A stretch of 64,000 nt of DNA from Citrobacter enshiensis (GTDB lineage: Bacteria > Pseudomonadota > Gammaproteobacteria > Enterobacterales > Enterobacteriaceae). Position numbers and translations under genes: made by a program. This document shows, in pieces, positions 56,342 through 64,000 of this stretch; positions within the stretch are counted from its first letter, which is position 1; every line of letters starts with the position of its first letter. The stretch lies in assembly GCF_029338175.1 (NCBI RefSeq), contig NZ_CP119862.1, positions 3,814,839 through 3,878,838 of the forward strand, given 5' to 3'. Below the pieces are notes generated by a model that worked only from the letters and a program-made list of their open reading frames with translations, had not been told where the DNA came from and ran no database searches.

Positions 56342-56890
56342 TTACTGATAGTCGATCTGGAAATTAACGGTGGATTCGAAATCACCTGGAGTCACCACAG
56401 CAGAGGCGTTGCTCGCCTGCAGGTAAGCCACGAAATCGATATCGGTTTCGCCGTCGGTGATGTTGACCTCGGAAGCGGCTTCGCCCCATTTCACTTCCTG
56501 GTTGCCGCTGTCAATCATACCGATGCCCGCACCCTGCGCAGTACCAGAGGTGAATGCAGCCAGCGCGTTGTTGTCCTTGTCAATTGTTGCCGGGGTGTAG
56601 GTCACGGTAGCGGTTTTCGCGACTGTCGTATCACAACCCTGCAGAACGATTTTGGCATGCTTAACACCGGCACGCTGATTGTCTTTTAACTGAGACGTCG
56701 GGATCTCGCCAAAATTTACCTGTACTGGGCTAGATTCAGGAGCCAGACCGCATGCGGAATTCACCAAAGAACCGGTGAAATGAATTTTACCGTTAGTCGG
56801 TTCTACCTTCTCAGCAGCAAAACTAGAAGCGGCAGTAAAAGTCATTCCCGCCATCAGCGCACAGGCCATAGCCACGTTTTTCATTTTCAT
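56342..56890 (-). CDS. major fimbrial subunit (FimA-like)
   Basis: A 182-residue major pilin: signal peptide cut after SSFA (25), disulphide cysteines C47 and C86, and C-terminal beta-zipper STVNFQIDYQ. It is the first gene of a nine-gene minus-strand operon (major pilin, pilin, usher, chaperone, pilin, tip, pilin, glycan transferase-like, EAL). A Ser/Thr-rich loop (AAFTSGTAQGAG) would be a possible glycan acceptor if the last-but-one gene acts on pilins. Confidence 0.93.
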   Translation of the reverse strand: MKMKNVAMACALMAGMTFTAASSFAAEKVEPTNGKIHFTGSLVNSACGLAPESSPVQVNFGEIPTSQLKDNQRAGVKHAKIVLQGCDTTVAKTATVTYTPATIDKDNNALAAFTSGTAQGAGIGMIDSGNQEVKWGEAASEVNITDGETDIDFVAYLQASNASAVVTPGDFESTVNFQIDYQ

Positions 56891-57532
56891 ATTAAATCTT
56901 AACCTTATATCTATTTTTGGTTATTTCGACGTTCTATTCCCGCAGACGATTTTTGTCTGGGAAATCCTGATATTCAGGTAGCAGCGGTGCATTTCCTTGC
57001 AGATAATCCCTCTCAAGCTACTCCTTATTTTGAACTTCACAGGCATTACATACGGAATACCCTCCACAGCCGTTCACGCTGTTTCGGGGTTTATATTAAT
57101 TCGTTGAAAAAATGAGACAACGAGAAAACCTGCTCTCCATCAAACTCAGGGAATCGTGTTGTTTCACAGCCACTGAACGGATCGATCACGAAAAACAGAC
57201 CAAACAAAACACAAAAACTAGCATAAAACACTACTTTTTATATTATTTATAATATTTTTATCTGTTCTGTATTTTTTAATTTAGCTTAAATGATAAAAAA
57301 AAGTATTTATGAATATTTTGTAAAAATGACAATGGATATCAAATGTGAGCCATGACAATAAGATAGCGAAGACGAGAAGAAGAATTGGTAATTTCAGAAA
57401 GGGATATTAAAATATTGTTATGAAAACATTAAAAAAACGTTCTTTGGTACAACCATTTTTTATAAATGAATTATGTTATGCTATTGCCTTAACCACTCGA
57501 ATGCGAGATTTCCTGCCTTAAAGGAGACATCA
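56891..57532. promoter_or_regulatory. AT-rich divergent control region of the fimbrial operon and its regulator
   Basis: About 640 bases without genes between the major pilin (minus) and the MarT-like regulator (plus). The stretch 57200-57480 is extremely AT-rich, with A- and T-tracts, as in H-NS-silenced virulence promoters. I looked for paired short inverted repeats of a fimS-type invertible switch and found none that are convincing. Confidence 0.6.
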
Positions 57533-58321
57533 GTGATTTCTCATATACCAATAAAAAAAATCAAATCCGTAATTATCGGTGATGGCCTTATTTTTAGACC
57601 GCATAAAAATACGCTAAAAGACCTAACCTCTGGTGAAACGGCCACACTGAATAATGTAGCATCACTATTACTGCTGTATTTATTGCAAAATGGTAAAGAG
57701 ATTTCCACGCGCGACGAGATTCTGCTGAATGTTTTCCAGCGCAATGGAGCCAGAGCGACAGATGCTAATCTCAACCAGCATATTTCATTTCTACGCAAAG
57801 CAATAACGTCAACGGGACACCCTGCAGAATTCATCGTGACGATTCCCCGTATGGGATTTCGAATGGGCGATGTCAGTATCAATATTCAGCAACGGGAAGA
57901 GGTACAGATTCCTGACAAAACTCCCACCTCGATGCCGGCACAAAAGAAGAAGAAGCATAACCGATGGCCTGTTGCGATAACCGCATTAATTACCGGCATT
58001 GCTGTGCTGGCGACGGCCTGGTTGACCTGGATACCTAATGAAATCTACATGACGGATGCTTCTATTCTCAGGACGATCAACTATGAGAAATGCCGTGTGC
58101 ATATTTTAGGTAATGCCCTCACCGACACCATTACCGAAAAGAAGGCGCGTGATATTTTCCAGTCCGTTGGCATTAACCCGGACTGTTCACACACGAAAGA
58201 TCTCTATCTCAATACCTGGTCGAGCAACCATAACCTGATTGACTGGTCGTTTGCTGCTGAATGCGGTCTTAACCTCGGCTATTACCACTGTGCCAGCCTG
58301 TATCGTCATCATGAGGAATGA
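57533..58321 (+). CDS. MarT/ToxR-like membrane-bound transcriptional regulator
   Basis: A 262-residue regulator. Residues 20-115 form an OmpR-type winged helix (LYLLQNGKEISTRDEILLNV, NLNQHISFLRKAI, FIVTIPRMGFRM). A basic linker (KKKKHNRW) precedes one membrane segment (about 150-170), followed by a periplasmic domain with three or four cysteines (EKCRVHIL, NPDCSH, AAECGL, YHCASL). This is the layout of ToxR/CadC/MarT. Start GTG 57533 with AAGGAG six bases upstream. It is followed two bases after its stop by a FidL-like gene, as marT-fidL in Salmonella, and is divergent from the fimbrial operon, which it probably controls. Confidence 0.82.
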   Translation: MISHIPIKKIKSVIIGDGLIFRPHKNTLKDLTSGETATLNNVASLLLLYLLQNGKEISTRDEILLNVFQRNGARATDANLNQHISFLRKAITSTGHPAEFIVTIPRMGFRMGDVSINIQQREEVQIPDKTPTSMPAQKKKKHNRWPVAITALITGIAVLATAWLTWIPNEIYMTDASILRTINYEKCRVHILGNALTDTITEKKARDIFQSVGINPDCSHTKDLYLNTWSSNHNLIDWSFAAECGLNLGYYHCASLYRHHEE

Positions 58322-58322
58322 T

Positions 58323-58841
58323 ATGAAGCCGGAAAGCGATCACTCTCCTCTATTGTGGTCAGTCGTGATTACCATTTGTGGGCTGGCGGCTATCGCCTTC
58401 CTCATCATTACCGGAGATGCTAAGAAAAAAGAGATCAGTTTTTCCTGCTCTTCGGAATTCACGTCGATACTCGACGTCCATAACTCGAAAAAGGTACTCA
58501 ATGGGATCCTGTTGATAACCAGCTACAACTCCGGGCACCTTTCACTGTCAGTGCAAGGGAAGTTCAAAAGCGATGAGGGCGAGTTCACTGTTGACCGTAA
58601 ACTGTTCTTTCGCTACACCAGCCCACTCGGCCATACCGCAGGCGTTTTCACTCTCACCCCCGACGGACGTGAAAAAGCCCCCGATGATGATGCAGCAGAT
58701 GAAATCGATTATCTTTTTTTCGACGCCTACAAACGCGTCGACAAACTGTACATGCTGAAACGTATTAATAAAGAAACGATCATTATCGGTGATAGCTTTT
58801 CACCCCGCTTAGCCTGCGTGATGAATCGCTTTTCAGGTTAA
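58323..58841 (+). CDS. FidL-like membrane protein, partner of the MarT-like regulator
   Basis: A 172-residue protein with one N-terminal membrane segment (LLWSVVITICGLAAIAFLII) and a periplasmic domain of alternating beta-strands (VLNGILLITSYNSGHLSLSV). It ends CVMNRFSG. The ATG at 58323, with GAGGA five bases upstream, starts directly after the regulator's stop; a longer frame inside the regulator gene is not credible. ToxR-type regulators often have a small periplasmic partner, and FidL is the equivalent beside MarT. Confidence 0.75.
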   Translation: MKPESDHSPLLWSVVITICGLAAIAFLIITGDAKKKEISFSCSSEFTSILDVHNSKKVLNGILLITSYNSGHLSLSVQGKFKSDEGEFTVDRKLFFRYTSPLGHTAGVFTLTPDGREKAPDDDAADEIDYLFFDAYKRVDKLYMLKRINKETIIIGDSFSPRLACVMNRFSG

Positions 58842-59168
58842 CCGCTCAGCAATCTTCGTCAGATTAAAGATGACATGATGTGCTGTCTTTACCAGCGCCT
58901 TCCCTGCCGTGTTCGCTGGCAGGAAGTCGTCGGGCGAGAGTCTACTCCATGAAAGCGCAACAATTGTTTTAAGGGATAGATCGGCACGACAATAACGTTA
59001 GTCAGCAGAGAGGAAACCCGAAATGCATCTGCGCGATGGTGTTGCCGAGTTCAGTGAGCGGCTCCAGGAGGAAGGTAACAAACCAAAGGGGAATGGCATA
59101 CCGGAGGAAAATACAAATATGAAAACGACGAAGGCCTGAATCATTTCTGATTCAGGCCTTCTGAATAG
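58842..59168. other. gap between the fimbrial regulators and aspV
   Basis: About 330 bases. A 38-codon frame at 59023-59139 (MHLRDGVAEFSERLQEEGNK) has no clear ribosome site or family. A 13-bp perfect hairpin at 59131-59160 (AAGGCCTGAATCA, loop TTTC), followed on the minus strand by CGTCGTTTTC, is likely the aspV terminator. Confidence 0.5.
59131..59160 (-). terminator. aspV terminator hairpin
   Basis: Perfect 13-base stem with a TTTC loop, nine bases downstream of the tRNA 3' end. Confidence 0.7.
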
Positions 59169-59245
59169 TGGCGGAATGGACGGGACTCGAACCCGCGACC
59201 CCCTGCGTGACAGGCAGGTATTCTAACCAACTGAACTACCACTCC
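59169..59245 (-). tRNA. aspV: tRNA-Asp (anticodon GTC)
   Basis: A 77-nt tRNA with encoded CCA; acceptor GGAGTGG/CCATTCC (one G:U), anticodon arm CCTGCCTGTCACGCAGG, T-arm GCGGGTTCGAGTCCCGT. Located beyond the end of dnaQ as aspV in E. coli, a known island insertion site. The accessory fimbrial block abuts its 3' side, but I see no second copy of its end. Confidence 0.97.
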
Positions 59246-59378
59246 GCGTTGTGTTCCGCTTGGGAACGAAGCGAATATTACGGATTGCTTCGCACCTCGT
59301 CAACGCTTTTTCTCACGTTTCGAATCGTTTGCTGTAAAAATCGCCCGAGCGGTTATTTTTAGCGCGTAAAAAGGCGAA

Positions 59379-60107
59379 CTAGGCTCGCCAGAGGCAACTT
59401 CCGCCCTTCTTCTGAACAAGGTCAAGACGCGACTCATGCGCCGCCAGCTCTTCATCAGTGGCTAAAACAACGCGTAACCCACTGGCCTTGCGAACAATAC
59501 GCTGGATCCCCGCCTCACCCTGCTGCTGGCTTTCCCCTTCCATCGCAAAAGCCATCGTCGTCTGGCCGCCCGTCATCATCAGATAAACGTCGGCCAGAAT
59601 CTGGGCATCGAGCAATGCGCCGTGCAGGGTTCGTTTGCTATTGTCTATTTCATAACGTGAGCACAACGCATCGAGGCTGTTACGCTTGCCTGGAAACATC
59701 TTCCTCGCCAGCGCCAGGCTATCGGTCACTTTGCAGAAGGTATTCGTTTTCGGGATGTCGCGATTGAGTTTACTGAACTCATAATCCATAAAGCCGATAT
59801 CAAACGACGCGTTATGAATAACCAGTTCAGCGCCCCGAATGTAATCGAGGAACTCATCGGCTACCTCGGCAAACGTCGGTTTATCGAGCAAAAATTCATC
59901 TGCAATACCGTGTACCCCAAACGCTTCCGGGTCCACCAGCCGATCGGGTTTAAGATAGACGTGGAAGTTATTCCCCGTCAGACGACGATTGACCACCTCG
60001 ACAGCACCAATTTCAATAATCTTGTGCCCTTCGTAATGCGCGCCGATCTGGTTCATACCCGTGGTTTCGGTATCCAGGACGATCTGTCGTGTAATTGCAG
60101 TGCTCAT
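59379..60107 (-). CDS. dnaQ: DNA polymerase III epsilon subunit (proofreading 3'-5' exonuclease)
   Basis: A 242-residue DEDD exonuclease: VLDTETTGMN (D12, E14), HNASFDIGFMDYEF and the histidine/aspartate of LHGALLDAQILADVY. The C-terminal QKKGGSCLWRA binds the alpha subunit. The family start MSTAITRQ at 60107 is used; an upstream ATG at 60116 is possible. Divergent from rnhA, with a shared short promoter region. Confidence 0.98.
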   Translation of the reverse strand: MSTAITRQIVLDTETTGMNQIGAHYEGHKIIEIGAVEVVNRRLTGNNFHVYLKPDRLVDPEAFGVHGIADEFLLDKPTFAEVADEFLDYIRGAELVIHNASFDIGFMDYEFSKLNRDIPKTNTFCKVTDSLALARKMFPGKRNSLDALCSRYEIDNSKRTLHGALLDAQILADVYLMMTGGQTTMAFAMEGESQQQGEAGIQRIVRKASGLRVVLATDEELAAHESRLDLVQKKGGSCLWRA

Positions 60108-60172
60108 AGCGGTCATTTATGTCAGACTTGTCGTTTACAGTTCGATTTCAAATTACAGGAAGTCTACCAGAG

Positions 60173-60640
60173 ATGCTTAAACAGGTAGAAATTTTCACCG
60201 ATGGTTCTTGTCTCGGCAATCCAGGACCTGGCGGTTATGGCGCTATTTTACGCTATCGCGACCGCGAAAAAACCTTTAACGAAGGGTATACCCTCACGAC
60301 GAATAACCGCATGGAGTTGATGGCGGCCATTGTCGCGCTGGAAGCACTGAAGGAGCACTGCAACGTTGTGCTCAGTACTGACAGTCAGTACGTTCGCCAG
60401 GGGATTACGCAGTGGATCCACAACTGGAAAAAACGTGGCTGGAAAACCGCAGATAAAAAACCGGTGAAGAACGTTGATCTCTGGAAACGTCTCGACGCGG
60501 CGTTGGGCCAGCACCAAATTAAATGGGAATGGGTAAAAGGCCATGCCGGTCATCCGGAAAACGAACGCTGCGATGAGCTAGCTCGTGCTGCCGCAATGAA
60601 TCCCACTCAGGAAGACACCGGGTATCAGCCGGAAGCTTAG
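60173..60640 (+). CDS. rnhA: ribonuclease HI
   Basis: A 155-residue enzyme that cleaves the RNA strand of RNA-DNA hybrids. Active-site D10 ([14 protein letters not shown]), E48 (NNRMELMAA), D70 (STDSQYV) and D134 (NERCDELA). A frame extends upstream to 60119, but [11 protein letters not shown] is the conserved start. The last four bases overlap the stop of convergent yafS. Confidence 0.98.
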   Translation: MLKQVEIFTDGSCLGNPGPGGYGAILRYRDREKTFNEGYTLTTNNRMELMAAIVALEALKEHCNVVLSTDSQYVRQGITQWIHNWKKRGWKTADKKPVKNVDLWKRLDAALGQHQIKWEWVKGHAGHPENERCDELARAAAMNPTQEDTGYQPEA

Positions 60641-61359
60641 GCGTCGGGTTTACGGTAATGGCGGGTCGCACCGACGGCTTGCCGAATCCGCGCGGTGTTT
60701 TTATTTTGTTTCATTGGGTTAAGCGTGAGCGGAATGGTTCGCTTGCGCGCAACAATAAGCTGCAGACAACCTAATGCCGGAACATGCGCACTCAACAGTT
60801 TCCCTCCCTGCTTTGCCCAGGGCAAGACGTGAAAGCGGCTATAATGCAACACTTCAAAATTCAGCAGGGATAACCAGTCGAACTGACGCATAAGCGTAAA
60901 CATCCGGCTGTTATAGGGGCTCGTTTTACGTAATACCGGCACCAACTTGCGTAATCCCATCAGGCTTACAGGATTGAACCCGCTTAAGACAAGCCAGCCA
61001 TCATCAATTAACACGCGGTCGGCTTCATGAAGTAAACGATGCGGATCGGCGCACCAGGGCAACGTATGCGCCAACAGGCACACATCAACAGACTTGTCGG
61101 CAAAGGGAAGATGCAATGGGTCGGCCTGAACCTGTACCGGTGAACCTTGTGCGGAAACATTTACCTGGTGGGAGACAGCGCACGCTTCCGAGTTGATTTC
61201 TGCGCTTAAATTGCCAACCTTAAGCAGGTGAAAACCATACATTTTAGCGAACCACGGGTTAAGTTGTTGTTCCAGCGCCTCACGATAGTACTCACCCCAG
61301 GGCAAATCGCCCCAGCATTCAGGTGCTATAGCAGTTTGAGGGATCCTTGCCGGTTTCAT
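60637..61359 (-). CDS. yafS: SAM-dependent methyltransferase YafS
   Basis: A 240-residue class I methyltransferase-like protein. [20 protein letters not shown] and [18 protein letters not shown] are the SAM-fold strands. Substrate unknown. The ATG at 61359 with GAAGG five bases upstream is preferred over the GTG one codon earlier. Divergent from gloB. Confidence 0.93.
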   Translation of the reverse strand: MKPARIPQTAIAPECWGDLPWGEYYREALEQQLNPWFAKMYGFHLLKVGNLSAEINSEACAVSHQVNVSAQGSPVQVQADPLHLPFADKSVDVCLLAHTLPWCADPHRLLHEADRVLIDDGWLVLSGFNPVSLMGLRKLVPVLRKTSPYNSRMFTLMRQFDWLSLLNFEVLHYSRFHVLPWAKQGGKLLSAHVPALGCLQLIVARKRTIPLTLNPMKQNKNTARIRQAVGATRHYRKPDA

Positions 61360-61391
61360 CACGACCTTCCGCTACGTTTGAGAGGTAATCT

Positions 61392-62147
61392 ATGAATCTT
61401 AACAGTATTCCCGCGTTTCAGGACAATTACATCTGGGTTCTTAGTAATAATGAAGGACGTTGCCTGATTGTCGATCCTGGTGATGCAAAACCGGTGTTAG
61501 ACGCGATTGCGGAACATCACTGGCAACCGGAAGCGATTTTGCTCACTCACCATCATCAGGATCACGTGGGTGGCGTGGAAGAACTCTGTGAGCATTTTCC
61601 TAATATTGTGGTTTACGGACCGGCAGAGACACAAGATAAGGGAACGACCCACGTAGTCAAAGATGGCGAAACTGCCTTCATTTTAGGTCATGAATTTAGT
61701 GTATTTGCTACACCGGGTCACACTTTAGGACATATCTGTTACTTTAGCCACCCTTACCTATTCTGCGGTGACACTCTGTTTTCAGGGGGATGTGGGCGTT
61801 TGTTTGAAGGCACTGCACTTCAAATGTATCAATCACTTAAAAAAATATGTGCACTTCCTGATGATACTCTGGTGTGTAGCGCGCATGAATATACTTTATC
61901 AAATATTAAGTTTGCACTAAGCATCCTACCGCACGATTCGTTCATTAATGAATATTATCGTAAAGTTAATGAGTTACGCGCAAAAAACCAAATGACACTA
62001 CCCGTAATTCTGAAAAATGAGCGGCAAAACAATATTTTTCTCAGAACGGAAGATATTGATTTAATTAACGAAATAAACAAAGAAACAATATTGCAACACC
62101 CTGAAGAACGTTTTGCCTGGTTAAGGTCAAAGAAAGACAGGTTCTGA
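61392..62147 (+). CDS. gloB: hydroxyacylglutathione hydrolase (glyoxalase II)
   Basis: A 251-residue metallo-beta-lactamase-fold enzyme hydrolysing S-lactoylglutathione in methylglyoxal detoxification. Binuclear metal motif [11 protein letters not shown] (H53, H55, D57, H58), [10 protein letters not shown] and [13 protein letters not shown]. From about 61700 the gene is noticeably more AT-rich than its neighbours, but the protein is collinear with E. coli GloB. Confidence 0.97.
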   Translation: MNLNSIPAFQDNYIWVLSNNEGRCLIVDPGDAKPVLDAIAEHHWQPEAILLTHHHQDHVGGVEELCEHFPNIVVYGPAETQDKGTTHVVKDGETAFILGHEFSVFATPGHTLGHICYFSHPYLFCGDTLFSGGCGRLFEGTALQMYQSLKKICALPDDTLVCSAHEYTLSNIKFALSILPHDSFINEYYRKVNELRAKNQMTLPVILKNERQNNIFLRTEDIDLINEINKETILQHPEERFAWLRSKKDRF

Positions 62148-62218
62148 CAATTCCTACTTGTCATTCGCAAACTTCACCGTTATGATCGGTCGTCTTTTAA
62201 GCAACTATTGACACACAC

Positions 62219-63583
62219 ATGAAGGCAAAAGCGATATTACTCGCCTCTGTCCTGCTCGTGGGGTGCCAGTCGTCTCAGAACGCTGGTGTCCAACAACACG
62301 CACAGAGCCTTTCTGCAGCTGGTCAAGGGGAAGCAGGAAAGTTTACGAGTCAGGCTCGATGGATGGACGATGGGACGTCTATCGCGCCAGATCAAGACTT
62401 GTGGGCTTTCATTGGTGACGAGCTAAAGATGGGAATTCCGGAAAATAACCGGATTCGCGAACAGAAACAGAAATATTTACGCAATAAGAGCTATCTCCAC
62501 GATGTAACTTTACGGGCAGAGCCGTATATGTACTGGATAGCCGGGCAAGTTAAAAAACGTAACATGCCTATGGAACTGGTACTACTACCCATAGTGGAGA
62601 GCGCTTTTGATCCTCACGCGACGTCTGGCGCCAATGCAGCTGGCATTTGGCAGATCATTCCGAGCACGGGGCGCAATTATGGTTTAAAACAGACGCGCAG
62701 TTATGATGCTCGTCGCGATGTTGTGGCATCCACAACGGCGGCGCTGGACATGATGCAACGTCTGAACAAAATGTTTGACGGCGACTGGCTGTTGACCGTA
62801 GCGGCTTATAATAGCGGCGAAGGTCGCGTGATGAAGGCGATGAAAGCGAATAAAGCTCGTGGCAAAGCGACGGACTTTTGGTCACTTCCATTACCTCAGG
62901 AAACGAAGCAGTACGTGCCAAAAATGCTGGCTTTGAGCGATATTCTCAAAAACAGCAAACGCTATGGCGTGCGTCTGCCTACGACAGACGAAAGTCGGGC
63001 GTTGGCGCGTGTTCGCTTGAGCAGCCCGGTAGAAATGGCACAGGTTGCAGATATGGCGGGTATTTCCGTCAGCAAGCTAAAGACGTTTAATGCTGGCGTG
63101 AAAGGCTCTACGTTGGGTGCAAGCGGCCCGCAATACGTGATGATCCCAAAGAAGCATGCAGCACAACTGCGTGAATCTCTGGCTTCCGGCGAAATTGCGG
63201 CAGTACAGTCAACGTTAGTTGCAGATAATACGCCACTGAACAGCCGTAGCTACACTGTTCGCTCTGGTGACACGCTTTCGGGCATCGCTTCACGTCTTGG
63301 CGTGAAAGCAAGCGATCTGAAGCAGTGGAACAACCTGCGTGGTTCCAGCCTGAAAGTTGGGCAAAGTTTGACGGTTGGCGCGGGCAGCAGTGCGCAGCGA
63401 CTGGCCAACAACAGCGACAGTATTACCTATCGTGTGCGTAAAGGGGATTCTCTTTCGAGCATCGCTAAACGTCACGGCGTCAACATCAAAGATGTGATGC
63501 GCTGGAACAACGATACGGATAATCTGCAGCCCGGCGATCAACTAACGTTGTTTGTGAAAAACAACGGTATGCCAGACTCCTGA
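62219..63583 (+). CDS. mltD: membrane-bound lytic murein transglycosylase D
   Basis: A 454-residue lipoprotein with lipobox LLVGC16. SLT domain with the catalytic E127 in IVESAFDPHA and AAGIWQIIPSTG; two C-terminal LysM repeats (YTVRSGDTLSGIASRLG and YRVRKGDSLSSIAKRHG) bind peptidoglycan. It cleaves glycan strands to anhydro-muropeptides. Confidence 0.97.
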   Translation: MKAKAILLASVLLVGCQSSQNAGVQQHAQSLSAAGQGEAGKFTSQARWMDDGTSIAPDQDLWAFIGDELKMGIPENNRIREQKQKYLRNKSYLHDVTLRAEPYMYWIAGQVKKRNMPMELVLLPIVESAFDPHATSGANAAGIWQIIPSTGRNYGLKQTRSYDARRDVVASTTAALDMMQRLNKMFDGDWLLTVAAYNSGEGRVMKAMKANKARGKATDFWSLPLPQETKQYVPKMLALSDILKNSKRYGVRLPTTDESRALARVRLSSPVEMAQVADMAGISVSKLKTFNAGVKGSTLGASGPQYVMIPKKHAAQLRESLASGEIAAVQSTLVADNTPLNSRSYTVRSGDTLSGIASRLGVKASDLKQWNNLRGSSLKVGQSLTVGAGSSAQRLANNSDSITYRVRKGDSLSSIAKRHGVNIKDVMRWNNDTDNLQPGDQLTLFVKNNGMPDS

Positions 63584-63596
63584 TCAGCATGATGCG

Positions 63597-63628
63597 AAAA
63601 AGGCACCGATTCCCCCGGTGCCTTTTTT
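63597..63628. terminator. bidirectional terminator between mltD and yafE
   Basis: AAGGCACCG/CGGTGCCTT stem with flanking A- and T-runs, serving both convergent genes. Confidence 0.88.
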
Positions 63629-63630
63629 AT

Positions 63631-64000
63631 TTACGCTTTACGCGCTTCAATCATGATGGTGTCGCTGGTAAAGGAACCATCCTCCTGCAACGCAAAGTAG
63701 CCCTTCACCTCCCCCGATGCGCTCTCCTGATACATGCGTATGGCTTGTGCTAATGCGGCCGGTGTGCGCATCCGTGCTACCCATGAGCTGAATTCCAGGG
63801 GTAAACGATCGGTCAGCAGCGTGTCGACGACCAAATTCGCGTTATTAATGAAAGACAGCCACTCGCCGCTTGAATAGTTACGCACGTGCGAGGTATCGCG
63901 TAACGCTTCAACCGTCTGCAACCAGATGTCACGAACCGGATGCCCCGGCGACATCACATCCATCATTATCAGCCTGCCGCCCGGTTTCAATACACGGCCC
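63631..64000 (-). CDS. yafE: SAM-dependent methyltransferase YafE, C-terminal part
   Basis: The frame is open to the window edge, so the N-terminal SAM-binding part is missing. The visible 123 residues include LKPGGRLIMMDVMSPGHPVR and RNYSSGEWLSFINNANLVVD, matching the YafE methyltransferase that follows mltD in E. coli. Substrate unknown. Confidence 0.88.
   Translation of the reverse strand, partial: GRVLKPGGRLIMMDVMSPGHPVRDIWLQTVEALRDTSHVRNYSSGEWLSFINNANLVVDTLLTDRLPLEFSSWVARMRTPAALAQAIRMYQESASGEVKGYFALQEDGSFTSDTIMIEARKA

Noticed and set aside
56891..57532. fimS-like invertible promoter upstream of the fimbrial operon
   Set aside because: Only imperfect short inverted repeats (near 57111 and 57159) and no adjacent fimB/fimE-type recombinase.
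47122..59168. aspV-integrated island with terminal repeats
   Set aside because: The block is accessory and abuts aspV, but I found no second copy of the tRNA end and no integrase.
1..64000. CRISPR arrays, rRNA genes and complete insertion sequences
   Set aside because: No regularly spaced repeats, no rRNA sequence and no transposase gene were seen; the only tandem array is the short GGCTGGT tract.

Overview
This window is chromosomal DNA from a member of the Enterobacteriaceae. The core genes match the E. coli K-12 minute 5-6 backbone in inverted orientation: thrW-proA-proB-phoE-crl-frsA-gpt-pepD-yafP-dinB-yafK-yafJ-gmhA-fadE-yafV, then aspV-dnaQ-rnhA-yafS-gloB-mltD-yafE. The protein sequences are close to but not identical with E. 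coli. Backbone differences (no ivy, no yafN/yafO, no dinJ/yafQ, no Flag-2 remnant) together with a MarT/FidL-like regulator pair fit Citrobacter best. That genus call is an inference.

Layout. (1) 1-2290 is chromosomal flank: the end of an APC amino-acid permease and patD, a probable polyamine or GABA-aldehyde pair. (2) About 2783-31713 is a 29-kb genomic island in the tRNA-Thr gene thrW. Its left border is a 49-nt copy of the thrW 3' part and its right border is the intact thrW. From left to right it carries an IntF-type integrase, an unknown protein, an AlpA/Xis-like HTH protein and a phage-GPA-type HUH replication initiator. Then comes a 17-kb defence block on the minus strand: hsdR-hsdM-hsdS, a NucS/DUF91-like nuclease, a 2501-aa protein with two sacsin/Hsp90-type ATPase modules, and a RapA-like SNF2 helicase. 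Further right are small phage-type genes, a lipoprotein, a membrane protein, an autoregulated XRE regulator, an unknown WD40-repeat/membrane-protein pair and two unknown proteins, one with a HEPN-like motif. (3) 31714-47121 is conserved backbone, with one clear lesion: phoE has an in-frame stop at codon 37. (4) 47300-58841, between yafV and aspV, is accessory. It holds a Spy-like periplasmic protein and a nine-gene chaperone-usher fimbrial operon whose last two genes encode a PglL/Wzy_C-type O-oligosaccharyltransferase-like membrane protein and a degenerate EAL-domain protein. A divergent marT/fidL-like regulator pair flanks it. (5) 59169-64000 is backbone from aspV to yafE, cut by the window edge.

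How the genes may work together. The island looks like an integrating, possibly rolling-circle-replicating element carrying layered phage defence: type I restriction-modification joined to a nuclease, an ATPase and a helicase that I cannot assign to a named system. The fimbrial operon combines pilus assembly with a putative glycan transferase and a c-di-GMP-type protein, which suggests a glycosylated or c-di-GMP-controlled chaperone-usher pilus. Recognisable regulatory sites are a LexA box at dinB, a FadR site at fadE, a Pho-box-like site at phoE and a pair of 18-bp operators at the XRE gene.
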